A program made the translations under genes and the position numbers. Below are positions 26,132 through 35,367 of a stretch of DNA of 64,000 nt, piece by piece. The DNA lies in the NCBI RefSeq assembly GCF_905397275.1, contig NZ_CAJPUY010000008.1:224492-288491 (forward strand). The letters run 5' to 3'. This DNA is from Cupriavidus yeoncheonensis (GTDB lineage: Bacteria; Pseudomonadota; Gammaproteobacteria; Burkholderiales; Burkholderiaceae). The first letter of the stretch is position 1; each line of letters begins with the position of its first letter. The notes below the pieces were generated by a model that made no database searches, was not told the origin of the DNA, and saw nothing but the letters and a program-made list of their open reading frames with translations.

Positions 26132-27060
26132 TCGACTGTCTCCCTGCGCAGGTATGGGGTGAACCACTGCGGGTCCGTGCGGTATTCGATCTCGCCGCCC
26201 GCGTGGATGCGTGCCGTGGCACGCCGCGACGACAGGCAGAACGTATGCAGGCTGATCGGCATGCCGCCGGTGTGGGTATGGCCGACCTCGATGTGGCAAT
26301 CGACCACCATCGAGGAACCGACAAAGCCCATGGCCCCCATGCCGATGGAATTGCCGAGCTTCATCAGTTCCAGCTCCAGTTCGGCGATCTTCGGGTCGGG
26401 ATTGCGGTCGCCGACCACGCGCAGGCAGGCCGCCTGCTTGCCGAGCTGCATGCATGTATCCTTGGAGCCCCCCAGCCCGATGCCGACGATGGCCGGCTGG
26501 CACGCCAGGCCGCGCTTGCCGAACGCGATCAGCGTATCGAGCACGAAGCGCTTGATGCCGTCGATGCCGTCACCGGGGAACAGCATGCGGTAGTCGGTGC
26601 CGAACAGGCCGCCCTTGTGCACCGTGGTGATCTCGACCCAGTCGGCATCCGGCTCGAACGACCATTCGATCTCCGGCGCGTTGATGCCGACGTTGTTATT
26701 GTTGTCGGTGCGCCAGAGCGGATGCACGCGGTTCGGCCGCAGCGGCACGGCCAGCGTCGCGTCGGCGGTCGCCTTGCGCAGCGCCCGTTCGACGGCGACA
26801 AAGCCGCGCTGGACCGCTGCCTCATTGCCGACCTTCACGTAGTAGCGCGGCAGGCCGGTGTCCGCGCACATCGGGCGGCGGTCCTCGTCGGCAGCTTCCC
26901 AGTTGTCCTGCATCGCGTGGATGACGAAGCGCGGCAGCTTGCCGGTCTCGGTCTTCTGCAAGGCCTGGATGCCTTGCTTGTAGTCCTTGGGGATCTCGAT
27001 CGCGGCGCGTTTCATGATCTCGAACGCGGCTTCCTCGACCCGATCGATGGAAATGGTCAT
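26125..27060 (-). CDS. class I fumarase/tartrate dehydratase-type hydro-lyase, alpha subunit
   Basis: 311 residues corresponding to the Fe-S domain of class I fumarases (TtdA/FumA N-terminal). Three cysteines suited to hold the [4Fe-4S] cluster are present: in MCADTGLPRYYV, in GLACQPAIVGIGLGGSKD and in SLHTFCLSSRRATAR. RTDNNNNVGINAPEIEW is also typical. The order alpha-beta with a 7-nt overlap matches two-subunit enzymes. It lies 12 bp downstream of the flavoprotein gene, so dehydrogenation followed by hydration of one substrate is a natural reading. Oxygen-sensitive if like its family. Confidence 0.92.
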   Translation of the reverse strand: MTISIDRVEEAAFEIMKRAAIEIPKDYKQGIQALQKTETGKLPRFVIHAMQDNWEAADEDRRPMCADTGLPRYYVKVGNEAAVQRGFVAVERALRKATADATLAVPLRPNRVHPLWRTDNNNNVGINAPEIEWSFEPDADWVEITTVHKGGLFGTDYRMLFPGDGIDGIKRFVLDTLIAFGKRGLACQPAIVGIGLGGSKDTCMQLGKQAACLRVVGDRNPDPKIAELELELMKLGNSIGMGAMGFVGSSMVVDCHIEVGHTHTGGMPISLHTFCLSSRRATARIHAGGEIEYRTDPQWFTPYLRRETVEW

Positions 27061-27072
27061 CGTAGCGGTCCT

Positions 27073-28821
27073 CTATGCGGCAACTTTCGGGGGTTGGCCG
27101 GCTTCGCCGCTGATCAGCGACGTGCCGGGCCGGACAATATCGAACTTGACGGGGACCATCTCCAGGCGGAGATCGTCGCCATCGGCGCTCACGCGGGTGT
27201 AGCGGCTGCCGTGCAGGTCGCCCGTCTCGGGGAAGTCTTCGCGGAAATGCGCGCCGCGGCTGTCCTCGCGCGCCAGCGCGGACACCGTGATGACGCGCGA
27301 CATGTCCACCAGGCTCTGCAGGTTCAGCCAGTCATGCCACGTCACGTTGTAGCGCCGGTCGCCGTCGGGCACACCCATAGCCATCAACGCGCGCTGGTGC
27401 GACGCGATCGATTCGAGCCCCCGCTGCATCGCCGCTTCATGGCGCAGCACGCCGACGTCGTCCCACATCGTTTGCGCGAGCGCGTCGCGCAGTTCGTGGA
27501 TCGCGCCCGCCGGCTTCGAGAACGGATACTCGGCGCGCGCGATGCCACGCTCGATCACGCGGCGGTCCGGCTCCTTCCATTGCCGCACGCCCGGGACATA
27601 GGCCGCCATGGCGTCGCCCGCGATGCCGCCGAACACCGTCGAGTTCGCCACGCCGTTGCCGCCGAGGCGGTTCGCGCCATGGACGCCGCCGCAGTCCTCG
27701 CCGGCGGCGAACAGTCCTGGCGACGCGGTGCTGCAGTCCACATTGAACTCGACACCGCCCATGAGGTAGTGCGCCGTCGGCACCACCTCGACCCGGCCGC
27801 CCGCCAGGTCGAAGCCGCAGTCGCTGCAGCGGTTGACCATGCCCGGGAAGGTCTTGGCGACCTTCTCCGGCCCGAGGTGGCTCATCTGGATGTAGACCCC
27901 GCCCATCGGTCCGGTCCGGCCGGCCCGCATCTCGGCGTAGATGCCGCGGCTGACCACGTCGCGCGTCGCGCGCTCGCCGCGTGCGTCGTAGTTGGTCATG
28001 AAGCGGTCGCCGTCGCCATTGAGCAGCCAGCCGCCGGCTCCGCGCAGGCCTTCTTCGAGCACCGTGCCGGTCATGCGGGTATCGGGGCCGCCGAGCAGGC
28101 CGGTCGGATGGAACTGCACCATCTCCATGTCGCGCAGGCTCAGGCCGTAGCGCATCGCCATGGCCAGGCCGTCGCAGGTCTTGTCGCCCGACGGCGTGTG
28201 ATAGCGATACATGGTCGGGCCCGCGCCGGTCGCGAGCAGCACGGCTTTGGCCTGCACGAAGCGGTAGGTGCCGCGGCGCATGTCGATGAACAGCACGCCC
28301 GCGATGCCGGAACCGTCCGCGGCGGGGATCAACTCGATCGCGCGATGCTCTTCCATCTCTTCCACGTCGAGCGCGCGCACCTGCTCCATCAGCCGGTTGA
28401 TGATCTCGATGCCGGTCAGGTCGGCCTTGTGCACGGTCCGGTCGAAGCTCTGGCCCGCGAATGCCTTCTGGTGCAGCGTGCCGTCGGGATTGCGGTCGAA
28501 GAAGCAGCCGATCTCGTTCTCGAGTTCGCGCACGCGCTCGACCGCGCCTTCCACGAGCCGCCAGGCCAGGTCCTGCCGGGGCAGCCACTTGCCGCCCTCG
28601 ATCGTGTCCATGAAGTGGCGTTCGACCGAATCGCCGGAGGACAGCGCCACGTTGTAGCCGCCCTGCACCATGCGCGTACAGCCGCATTTGCCGAGCAGGC
28701 CCTTGACCGCCACCGACACCTTCAGCGCCGGGTTGGCCTTCTTGGCGTGCAGCGCTGCGAACAGGCCGGCCCCGCCGGTCCCGAGGATCAGGATGTCCGT
28801 CTTGTGATTTTCGATTTGCAT
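27073..28821 (-). CDS. succinate dehydrogenase/fumarate reductase-like flavoprotein subunit
   Basis: 582 residues. FAD-binding Rossmann motif ILGTGGAGLFAALHA near the N-terminus, substrate-site MEMVQFHPTGLLG, PTAHYLMGGVEFN, and AAGEDCGGVHGANRLGGNG. In standard SdhA/FrdA the FAD is attached to the His of RSHTxxAxGG; here the matching segment reads GKCGCTRMVQGGYN, with Cys or no His at that point, so FAD is probably non-covalent. With the iron-sulfur and two membrane genes upstream it forms a complete quinone-linked complex. Likely a paralogue acting on a substituted succinate or fumarate rather than the TCA-cycle enzyme. Confidence 0.9.
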   Translation of the reverse strand: MQIENHKTDILILGTGGAGLFAALHAKKANPALKVSVAVKGLLGKCGCTRMVQGGYNVALSSGDSVERHFMDTIEGGKWLPRQDLAWRLVEGAVERVRELENEIGCFFDRNPDGTLHQKAFAGQSFDRTVHKADLTGIEIINRLMEQVRALDVEEMEEHRAIELIPAADGSGIAGVLFIDMRRGTYRFVQAKAVLLATGAGPTMYRYHTPSGDKTCDGLAMAMRYGLSLRDMEMVQFHPTGLLGGPDTRMTGTVLEEGLRGAGGWLLNGDGDRFMTNYDARGERATRDVVSRGIYAEMRAGRTGPMGGVYIQMSHLGPEKVAKTFPGMVNRCSDCGFDLAGGRVEVVPTAHYLMGGVEFNVDCSTASPGLFAAGEDCGGVHGANRLGGNGVANSTVFGGIAGDAMAAYVPGVRQWKEPDRRVIERGIARAEYPFSKPAGAIHELRDALAQTMWDDVGVLRHEAAMQRGLESIASHQRALMAMGVPDGDRRYNVTWHDWLNLQSLVDMSRVITVSALAREDSRGAHFREDFPETGDLHGSRYTRVSADGDDLRLEMVPVKFDIVRPGTSLISGEAGQPPKVAA

Positions 28822-29169
28822 TCAGATTACCCCCAGGGCAAAGACCACGCCGACGAGCAGCGACAGCGCACCGCCCCAGCCGATCCACGACAGCCGGGCG
28901 TCGCGCGTGGAACTCCACGGCAGCAGTTCCAGCGCCAGCAGCCGCAGGCCGAAGCACATGTGAATGGACAGCAGCAGCACCAGCCCCCATTCCCCGAACT
29001 TGACCGCGCCCATGTCGGCGAACTTCAGGAACGCGTCCATGCGGGCACGCTGGTCCAGCGCGAGGCCGAGGACATAGAAATGCGCGGGAAGAAAGATGCC
29101 GAGCGCGAGCCCCGAGAGCCGATGGCCCAGGAACGCCCAGTACGCGCGATGGTTGCGTGGTGACTTCAT
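28822..29169 (-). CDS. succinate dehydrogenase/fumarate reductase-like membrane anchor subunit (SdhD/FrdD position)
   Basis: 115 residues with three hydrophobic helices. Histidines in LGHRLSGLALGIFLPAHFYV and LLSIHMCFGLRLLALELL (pattern HxxxGxR) fit heme b and quinone binding in anchor subunits. The ATG at 29169 overlaps the stop codon of the other anchor gene (ATGA), and the stop codon directly abuts the flavoprotein start, so all are translated as a unit. A longer upstream extension is out-of-context shadow sequence. Confidence 0.85.
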   Translation of the reverse strand: MKSPRNHRAYWAFLGHRLSGLALGIFLPAHFYVLGLALDQRARMDAFLKFADMGAVKFGEWGLVLLLSIHMCFGLRLLALELLPWSSTRDARLSWIGWGGALSLLVGVVFALGVI

Positions 29170-29501
29170 GACCAGAGCCCTCCGACCGCCGCCACCGCGC
29201 GCAGCCCCATGGCCAGCAGCACCAGGCCGAACAGCAGGCACACCACCGATGCGCCGCTGCGGCTCAGCCGCGCCCATTCGATGAGGATGTTGCGCAGGCC
29301 GATCGGCACGTGGACCGCCACGCTGAGCACGAACAGCGAATAGAACGGAATCCAGATCCAGCTACCCTGCGTGCGCGAGAGGATCTCGGCCGCCGTCAGC
29401 CCGCCGCGCACCGCGTAGAGGATGACGCCCAGGTGCACCAGCACGAACGGCGCCATGACCATGGCCGTAAGACGCTGGAGGGCGAAGAGACGCTGCTCCA
29501 T
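29166..29501 (-). CDS. succinate dehydrogenase/fumarate reductase-like membrane anchor subunit (SdhC/FrdC position)
   Basis: 111 residues with three hydrophobic helices. MEQRLFALQRLTAMVMAPFV, the histidine in LVHLGVILYAV and the HxxxGxR pattern in VAVHVPIGLRNILIEWA fit a heme/quinone anchor. The ATG lies 2 nt after the stop codon of the iron-sulfur gene, and the gene ends in a 4-nt ATGA overlap with the next anchor. It is hidden in the frame of a much longer shadow that extends through the iron-sulfur gene; the short form is the real one. Confidence 0.87.
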   Translation of the reverse strand: MEQRLFALQRLTAMVMAPFVLVHLGVILYAVRGGLTAAEILSRTQGSWIWIPFYSLFVLSVAVHVPIGLRNILIEWARLSRSGASVVCLLFGLVLLAMGLRAVAAVGGLWS

Positions 29502-29503
29502 GG

Positions 29504-30238
29504 TCAGCCCCCTCCCTTCAGGAACTGCAGCAGCGCATTCTTCTTCAGGCCCGCGATGCTGCCCGTCGGGCTCAGGCTGACCGGGCAGTGCGTCATGCAG
29601 TTGCCCTGCGTATGGCAGGCATTGCAGCCGCTGCCGGAGGTCGCCTTGCGCAGCACGTCCTTGGGGTCCGCGTGGCGCTCGTCGTTGAACAGCGTCCAGG
29701 CGCGGTTCAGCGCGGCCGGGCCGAGGTACTCCTTGTCCCACGACACCACATCGCAGGCCGCATAGCAGACCCCGCAGTTGATGCATTCGATCGCGGCGTC
29801 GGCCATCTTGCGCTTGCGGCTGGCCGGCGACACGGCCGCCGGCGGGTCGTCGCGCGTGGCCGTGCCGACGAAGGTGTTGCCGGCCTTCTTCCACTTGTCG
29901 AAGAACTCCGACATGTCGACCACGAGATCCTTGATGCGCGGCATATTGCGCAGCGGCTCGATCACGATCACGCCGTCCTCTTCCACGCGGCTCACGTGCG
30001 TGCGGCAGGTCCAGCGCGGACGGCCGTTGACGGTCATCGCGCAGGAGCCGCACACGCCCACGCGGCACGCGAAGCGGTAGGACAGCGTCGGATCGAGGCG
30101 GCGCTGCACCTCGGTGACCACATCCAGCACGGTCTGGTTCTCGCGCCATGGCACCTCGTAGGTGGTGAAACTCCCCTCTTCGGTGCCGCGTGCAATGCGC
30201 ACCGTGAGCATGCGCTGCGCGGCCTTTGTCGCCTCCAT
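29504..30238 (-). CDS. succinate dehydrogenase/fumarate reductase-like iron-sulfur subunit
   Basis: 244 residues that pass electrons from the flavin to quinone. The N-terminal plant-type ferredoxin domain has CRVGVCGSCAMTVNGRPRWT (2Fe-2S). The C-terminal domain has CINCGVCYAAC and CNACHTQGNCMTHCP for the 4Fe-4S and 3Fe-4S clusters. ATG at 30238 is chosen because AGGGGGGAG precedes it; the longer form would start at a TTG within the previous gene's end. Second gene of the operon. Confidence 0.93.
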   Translation of the reverse strand: MEATKAAQRMLTVRIARGTEEGSFTTYEVPWRENQTVLDVVTEVQRRLDPTLSYRFACRVGVCGSCAMTVNGRPRWTCRTHVSRVEEDGVIVIEPLRNMPRIKDLVVDMSEFFDKWKKAGNTFVGTATRDDPPAAVSPASRKRKMADAAIECINCGVCYAACDVVSWDKEYLGPAALNRAWTLFNDERHADPKDVLRKATSGSGCNACHTQGNCMTHCPVSLSPTGSIAGLKKNALLQFLKGGG

Positions 30239-30261
30239 CACTGTCTCCCCCCTTGTGTCGT

Positions 30262-31893
30262 TCAATGCGCCGATGCACCGGCCTGGTTGCGCGCGAACAC
30301 CGGCGCGGGCTCGCCTTCCATCCGGACGTTGATGCAGGCAGGCTTGCCGCTGCCGAGCGCCGCCTGCAGCGCCGGCGCCAGGGCATCGATGCGCTCGACG
30401 AACGCACCGAATCCGCCCAGTCCGGCCACCGCGGCGTCATAGCGCGCCGTGGCGCTCAGCCCGCAGCCGATCAGCCGGTCTTCGCCGTAGGTGCGCTGCT
30501 GGATGACGTGTTCCGCGTTCCAGCGCAGGTCGTTGCCGATCACCGCAATGACGCCGGCCTGTTCGCGTACCGCGGTGTCGAACTCGGAAAGGTGGAAGCC
30601 GGCGGTGCCATCGCCCATCAGCAGGACGACCGTGGCCCCGGGCCGGGCGATCTTCGCGGCGATGGCATAGCAGATGCCGCCGCCGATCGCGCCGGACACC
30701 CCGTTGATGATGCGCGTCGGCGCGGTGCAGAACGCCTGCGCCCACTGGCCGAACTCGCCGCCGTCGCAGACCAGGATCGGTTCGGGTACACCGCCGAGGA
30801 ATTGATTGACGGATTCGCACAAGGCACGCGGATGGATATCCCGTTTCGATCCGGCCGGGGCCGTGCCGCGTTCGAGACGGGCGGATGCAACACGCTCGAT
30901 CCACGCGACGCGATCGTGCCCGGGCGGTCGCGACGCTTGCTCAAGCCGCTCGAGCGCGACCGACACATCCGACACGCAGCGCGCGGCAAGGCGGTCGCCG
31001 AGCAGCCTTTCCGCGCGGCGCAGCATGTCCACGTCCGGGTCGATCGCCACGACACGCGCCGTCTTGCCAAAGACGCTCTCGCGGCCAAACCCGACCGTAA
31101 AGTCGAGGCGCTTGCCGAGCAGGACGATCAGGTCGGCTTCCGCGACGACCTCGGCGATCGCGCCCAGCGACGGGTCGCGCAATCCGCGCGGACTTTCCAT
31201 CGGCACGATCGGCGCGTTCAGGGCCTGGCTGTGTGCCGGCAGGGCCCGGCGAATCCGGTCCCGGCACAGCGAGGGCCCGGCGAGGATCAGCGGCCGGCGT
31301 GCCTGGCCCAGCAACTGCGCGATGGTCTCGATGGTGTTCGCGGCCGGCTCCGCCGGCTTTGCATCGGGCATCTGCGCGGGCAAGGCATCGAGGCCGGATT
31401 CGCGCGTCATCAGGTCGAACGGCAGTGCAAGGTGAACCGGGCCGCGGCGGTCGGCTAGTGCCGTCGACACGGCGGTGTCCAGGGTGGACACCAGCGACCT
31501 GGCATCGGTCACGCGCCTGGACCATTTGGTCAGCGGCGCGGTCATGGCAGCCTGGTCCAGCTCCTGGAACGCACCCATGCCGTCTTCGGCCACGGACGAG
31601 TCGCCCGACAACACCAGCACGGCGCTTTCCGCCTGCGCAGCCGAGAACAGCGGCGCAATGCCGTTGGCGATGCCCGGCGCGGCGGTCAGCAGCGCCACGC
31701 CGAGTTCGCCCGTCACCTGCGACCAAGCGTCCGCCATGAAGACGGCCGCGGCTTCATGGCGGACATGGACGATGCGGATCCCGGCATCGATGCACGCATC
31801 GTAGAGCGGCATGATCTGGTTGCCGGACAGGCTGAAGATGGTGGTCACACCCCGGCGTGCCAGCGCACGAATGACGAGTTCCGAACCGAGCAT
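30262..31893 (-). CDS. thiamine-pyrophosphate enzyme of the acetolactate synthase-like family
   Basis: 543 residues with the three-domain layout of POX/AHAS-type enzymes. The N-terminal domain has VRHEAAAVFMADAWSQVTGE with the catalytic glutamate. The TPP motif GDG...N appears as MGDGTAGFHLSEF followed by VIAVIGNDLRWNAEHV. Enzymes of this group decarboxylate 2-oxoacids or join acyl units. GFGGFG-type AHAS residues are absent, and no small AHAS subunit is nearby, so it is not a biosynthetic acetolactate synthase. First gene of the eight-gene operon with the SDH-like complex; the true substrate is unknown. Confidence 0.9.
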   Translation of the reverse strand: MLGSELVIRALARRGVTTIFSLSGNQIMPLYDACIDAGIRIVHVRHEAAAVFMADAWSQVTGELGVALLTAAPGIANGIAPLFSAAQAESAVLVLSGDSSVAEDGMGAFQELDQAAMTAPLTKWSRRVTDARSLVSTLDTAVSTALADRRGPVHLALPFDLMTRESGLDALPAQMPDAKPAEPAANTIETIAQLLGQARRPLILAGPSLCRDRIRRALPAHSQALNAPIVPMESPRGLRDPSLGAIAEVVAEADLIVLLGKRLDFTVGFGRESVFGKTARVVAIDPDVDMLRRAERLLGDRLAARCVSDVSVALERLEQASRPPGHDRVAWIERVASARLERGTAPAGSKRDIHPRALCESVNQFLGGVPEPILVCDGGEFGQWAQAFCTAPTRIINGVSGAIGGGICYAIAAKIARPGATVVLLMGDGTAGFHLSEFDTAVREQAGVIAVIGNDLRWNAEHVIQQRTYGEDRLIGCGLSATARYDAAVAGLGGFGAFVERIDALAPALQAALGSGKPACINVRMEGEPAPVFARNQAGASAH

Positions 31894-32053
31894 CTGTCTC
31901 CGTACCCGACCGTTCTTTTCCGGCCGTGGTCTTCTGTGGTTGGGTTGAATAAAGTTTAAGTAATCGATATTTCTGAATCAATTGGATATAAGTTGATATT
32001 TTTTGAAGTTAAGCTCGCAATGTGACTTACAGATACCTCATTGCGCCGGACTG

Positions 32054-33028
32054 TCAGACCTGGGCCGGTGGACGGAACGCGAATCCCTGCGAGAACGACT
32101 CCCTCAGATACTCGACGAACACCTGCGAGACGCGCGACGCGTGTGCGGAATACGGCCGGATGGCATAGAGCCAGTCCCCGAATGCCCCGGTCGCACGCCA
32201 CTGCGGCAGCAGTTCGACGAGCCTCCCGCTTGCCAGCGCCGACTGGGCACTGAAGTCCGGCAGCAGCGCGATGCCGAGGCCTTCGATCGCGGCATCGCGC
32301 AATGCCTCGCTGTTATTGACCGCCAGCGGGCCGGCAACGGGGACCGTGACCGGATCGGCATGCCCCGCGCCCGCGTCCCCCGCATCCTGCGCCTCCGGCA
32401 CAAAGGTCCACGTGGCGGTGCCTTGCCGGCGGGGATAGTGCAGGCAGGCATGATCGGCCAGTGCCTCGGGCGATTCGGGCGCGCTTCGCGTCCTGAGGTA
32501 GGACCGGCTGGCCACCAGCACCGTGCGCGTGGCCGCCAGCGTCCAGGCGACATGGGTTTCGGGCGGCGCGGACGTATGCCGCACGGCAATGTCAAAGCCT
32601 TCCTGCGCGAGCGGGCGCAGGCGGTCGGACATGTCCAGCTCGACTTGGATCTGTGGATAGCGGCGCAGGAACCCGGGCAGCAGCGGCACCAGTTGCTGCC
32701 TGGAAAACGCCACCGGCGCGGTGACGCGCAGGAAGCCGCGCGGGGCGCCCGCCAGGTCGCGGACATTGGCGTAGCCGGAGGCGATCTGCTCGAAGGCGCC
32801 CCGCATCGAATCGACCAGTTGCCGGCCGGCATCCGTCAGCGTGGCGCTGCGCGTGGTGCGCTGCACGAGCGTGATGCCGGCGGCCTTCTCCAGGTCGGCG
32901 ATGTGCTGGCTCATCGAAGCCTTGCTCACACCGAGCCGCGCGGCAGCCTTGCTGAAACTGCCCTGCTGCTGCAGCACTACCAGCCAGTGCAGGTGCTCCC
33001 AAAGCTCCTCTACGTTGGTTTTTGTCAT
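32054..33028 (-). CDS. LysR-family transcriptional regulator, divergent from mmsA
   Basis: 324 residues with helix-turn-helix LHWLVVLQQQGSFSKAAARL and SKASMSQHIADLEKAAGITL, then an effector domain of the CrgA/DsdC-like type (RGFLRVTAPVAFSRQQLVPL). The start codon faces that of mmsA across about 185 bp, so control of mmsA is likely. Its own end lies 160 bp from the start of the TPP operon in the AT-rich stretch 31920-32030, which could be that operon's promoter. Confidence 0.93.
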   Translation of the reverse strand: MTKTNVEELWEHLHWLVVLQQQGSFSKAAARLGVSKASMSQHIADLEKAAGITLVQRTTRSATLTDAGRQLVDSMRGAFEQIASGYANVRDLAGAPRGFLRVTAPVAFSRQQLVPLLPGFLRRYPQIQVELDMSDRLRPLAQEGFDIAVRHTSAPPETHVAWTLAATRTVLVASRSYLRTRSAPESPEALADHACLHYPRRQGTATWTFVPEAQDAGDAGAGHADPVTVPVAGPLAVNNSEALRDAAIEGLGIALLPDFSAQSALASGRLVELLPQWRATGAFGDWLYAIRPYSAHASRVSQVFVEYLRESFSQGFAFRPPAQV

Positions 33029-33214
33029 GTTCTGGCTCCTTTCGCATCACATGCAGCGCCTATAGTTCGCATCTATAGCATGCCAGTATCAAAAAATCCT
33101 GAACAGTGAGTTCGGCGCCGGGTGGCTAGCGGTGTATCCCCCGCCTTCCTACACTCGCCTCATTCCCAGACAGGCGGCCTTAGCAGGCCCGCCAGACCCG
33201 CACAGGAGATTTCC

Positions 33215-34729
33215 ATGACCGCGCCCTACAGCGATTCCGCAGACGTTATCCACTTCGTTTCCGGCGAACGCTTCGCGGGTTCAGGCACGCGCTCGCAGGC
33301 CGTGTTCAATCCGGCGACCGGCGCGGTGGCGCGGCAGGTCCGGCTCGGCACGGTGGAGGACATCGATGCCGCGGTGGCCAGCGGGCTGGCGGCATTCCCC
33401 AGGTGGGCCGACACGCCGCCGATCCGCCGCGCCCGCGTCATGCTGAAGTTCCTGGAGCTGATGAACCAGCACAAGGACGAGCTGGCCGCCATCATCACGG
33501 CCGAGCACGGCAAGGTCTTGAGCGACGCCGCCGGTGAAGTCAGCCGCGGCATCGACATCATCGAGTTCGCCTGCGGCATCCCGCAGTTGCTCAAGGGTGA
33601 TTTCACGGATCAGGTCTCGACCGGCATGGACAACTGGACGCTGCGCCAGCCGTTGGGCGTGGTGGCCGGCATCACGCCGTTCAACTTCCCGTGCATGGTG
33701 CCGTGCTGGATGTTCCCGGTGGCGATCGCCGCCGGCAACTGCTTCATCCTGAAGCCGAGCGAACGCGACCCGTCGGCGTCGCTGTTCATGGCCCGGCTGC
33801 TCAAGCAGGCCGGCCTGCCCGACGGCGTGTTCAACGTCGTGCAGGGCGACAAGACCGTGGTCGACGCATTGCTTCATCACGCCGATGTCAAGGCGGTGAG
33901 CTTCGTCGGCTCCACGCCGATCGCCAACTACATCTACGAGACCGGCGCGCGTCTGGGCAAGCGCGTGCAGGCGCTGGGCGGCGCCAAGAACCACATGGTG
34001 GTGATGCCGGACGCCGACATCGACCAGGCCGTGGACGGCCTGATCGGCGCGGCATACGGTTCCGCCGGCGAGCGTTGCATGGCGATCTCGGTCGCGGTGC
34101 TGGTCGGGGACGTCGCCGACAAGATCATGCCGAAGCTGGAGGCACGCGCGCGCGAACTGGTAATCCGCAACGGCATGGATGCCGCCGCCGAGATGGGCCC
34201 GGTCGTCACCGGCCAGGCGCTCGAACGCATCGAGAACTACATTGCGCTCGGCGTGGAGGAAGGCGCGAAGCTGGTGGTCGACGGCCGCAACTACAAGGTG
34301 CCGGGACACGAGCAAGGCTTCTTTACCGGTGGCACGCTGTTCGACAACGTCACCCCCGAGATGCGCATCTACAAGGAAGAGATCTTCGGCCCCGTACTGT
34401 CTTGCGTGCGCGTGGGCGATTTCGCGCAGGCCGTGAAGCTGGTCAATGACCATGAGTTCGGCAACGGCGTGGCCTGCTACACGCGCGACGGCCAGGTTGC
34501 GCGCGAGTTCGCGCGCCGCATCGAGGTCGGCATGGTCGGCATCAACGTGCCGATCCCCGTGCCGATGGCCTGGCATGGCTTTGGCGGCTGGAAGCGCTCG
34601 CTGTTCGGCGACATGCACGCCTATGGCGAGGAAGGCGTGCGGTTCTACACGCGCCAGAAGAGCGTCATGCAGCGCTGGCCCGACGATACGACGCGGGGGG
34701 CGGAGTTCGCGATGCCTACGGCGAAGTAA
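33215..34729 (+). CDS. mmsA: methylmalonate-semialdehyde dehydrogenase (CoA-acylating)
   Basis: Converts methylmalonate or malonate semialdehyde to propionyl- or acetyl-CoA, an end step of valine, thymine and inositol breakdown. 504 residues, the family length. [17 protein letters not shown], the nucleophile in [17 protein letters not shown] and the motif [20 protein letters not shown] are characteristic of MmsA rather than general aldehyde dehydrogenases. ATG at 33215 follows AGGAG; the longer form reads through its leader. No mmsB or acyl-CoA dehydrogenase gene is adjacent, so it is solitary apart from the divergent LysR gene. Confidence 0.95.
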   Translation: MTAPYSDSADVIHFVSGERFAGSGTRSQAVFNPATGAVARQVRLGTVEDIDAAVASGLAAFPRWADTPPIRRARVMLKFLELMNQHKDELAAIITAEHGKVLSDAAGEVSRGIDIIEFACGIPQLLKGDFTDQVSTGMDNWTLRQPLGVVAGITPFNFPCMVPCWMFPVAIAAGNCFILKPSERDPSASLFMARLLKQAGLPDGVFNVVQGDKTVVDALLHHADVKAVSFVGSTPIANYIYETGARLGKRVQALGGAKNHMVVMPDADIDQAVDGLIGAAYGSAGERCMAISVAVLVGDVADKIMPKLEARARELVIRNGMDAAAEMGPVVTGQALERIENYIALGVEEGAKLVVDGRNYKVPGHEQGFFTGGTLFDNVTPEMRIYKEEIFGPVLSCVRVGDFAQAVKLVNDHEFGNGVACYTRDGQVAREFARRIEVGMVGINVPIPVPMAWHGFGGWKRSLFGDMHAYGEEGVRFYTRQKSVMQRWPDDTTRGAEFAMPTAK

Positions 34730-34897
34730 AGGTTCTTGGGCTGTTGTTCTTGGCAGGCGCCGCTGGTTCGCTGGCGTAGCCGGCGGGGGGGCTCGTCGTG
34801 CTTGGCATGCGCTGTTGTTTCGCCGGCGTAGCCGGTAGGGTTTTGATTGGTGTGTCGTTCTTGGCAGACTCTGCCGTTTCGCCGGCGTAGCCGGCGA

Positions 34898-34928
34898 CCT
34901 ACTTCTTGTCCGAGCGACAAGAAGTAGG
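34898..34928. repeat. perfect hairpin inside the repeat array (left)
   Basis: CCTACTTCTTGTC and GACAAGAAGTAGG enclose a 5-nt loop CGAGC. It sits directly after the left 26-bp core and mirrors the right hairpin at 35339-35367, which has different arm sequence but the same layout. Confidence 0.85.
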
Positions 34929-35270
34929 CAAGAAACGCGTCGCCTGAGCGGCTGGCTATCAACGAGGCGCTTCTATGGTTCCTGCGGCGTTGGTCTCGCG
35001 AAACGTGATCGCCGTTCGAACCTGCTACGCCTAGTGAGTCAGAACCTGTGCCTCCGATAACCGGCTTTTGTACGATCCCCAAGTTGGACTCGGGTACAGC
35101 GTTCCAACAGCGCCAGCGGTCGGACGCCTTCGGCTGCGCTGCGCGCGCGTCCTAGTCGGGATGCGGGCGGCATCAACGTTGCCGGCGCGGTGCTTCCCAC
35201 CCCCTCTCGCCACTTCCCCATATCGCCCTTACTGTTTTCCTCCGAGCCGCGCGCAGCGCAGCGTAGAAAA

Positions 35271-35309
35271 CTGTTACCTATGTGCTTGAACTGTTCTGTT
35301 ACCTATGTG
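35271..35309. repeat. 14-bp direct repeat, two copies
   Basis: CTGTTACCTATGTG occurs at 35271-35284 and again at 35296-35309, each followed by a GAAC-containing stretch. It may be the scar or end of a lost insertion element; this is a guess from its position in a gene-free repeat region. Confidence 0.6.
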
Positions 35310-35338
35310 GGTGAACCGTACCCGAAGACGCGTTTTTG

Positions 35339-35367
35339 CCTCCTTTTGCCGCTCGGGCAAAAGGAGG
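35339..35367. repeat. perfect hairpin inside the repeat array (right)
   Basis: CCTCCTTTTGCC and GGCAAAAGGAGG enclose a 5-nt loop GCTCG. It is directly followed by the inverted 26-bp core. Confidence 0.85.

Noticed and set aside
26203..29163. Plus-strand open frame of 986 codons
   Set aside because: Antisense to the fumarase alpha, flavoprotein and anchor genes; low-information composition.
30262..31893. Acetolactate synthase for branched amino-acid synthesis
   Set aside because: No regulatory small subunit or ilvC nearby, and it is first in a catabolic-looking operon.
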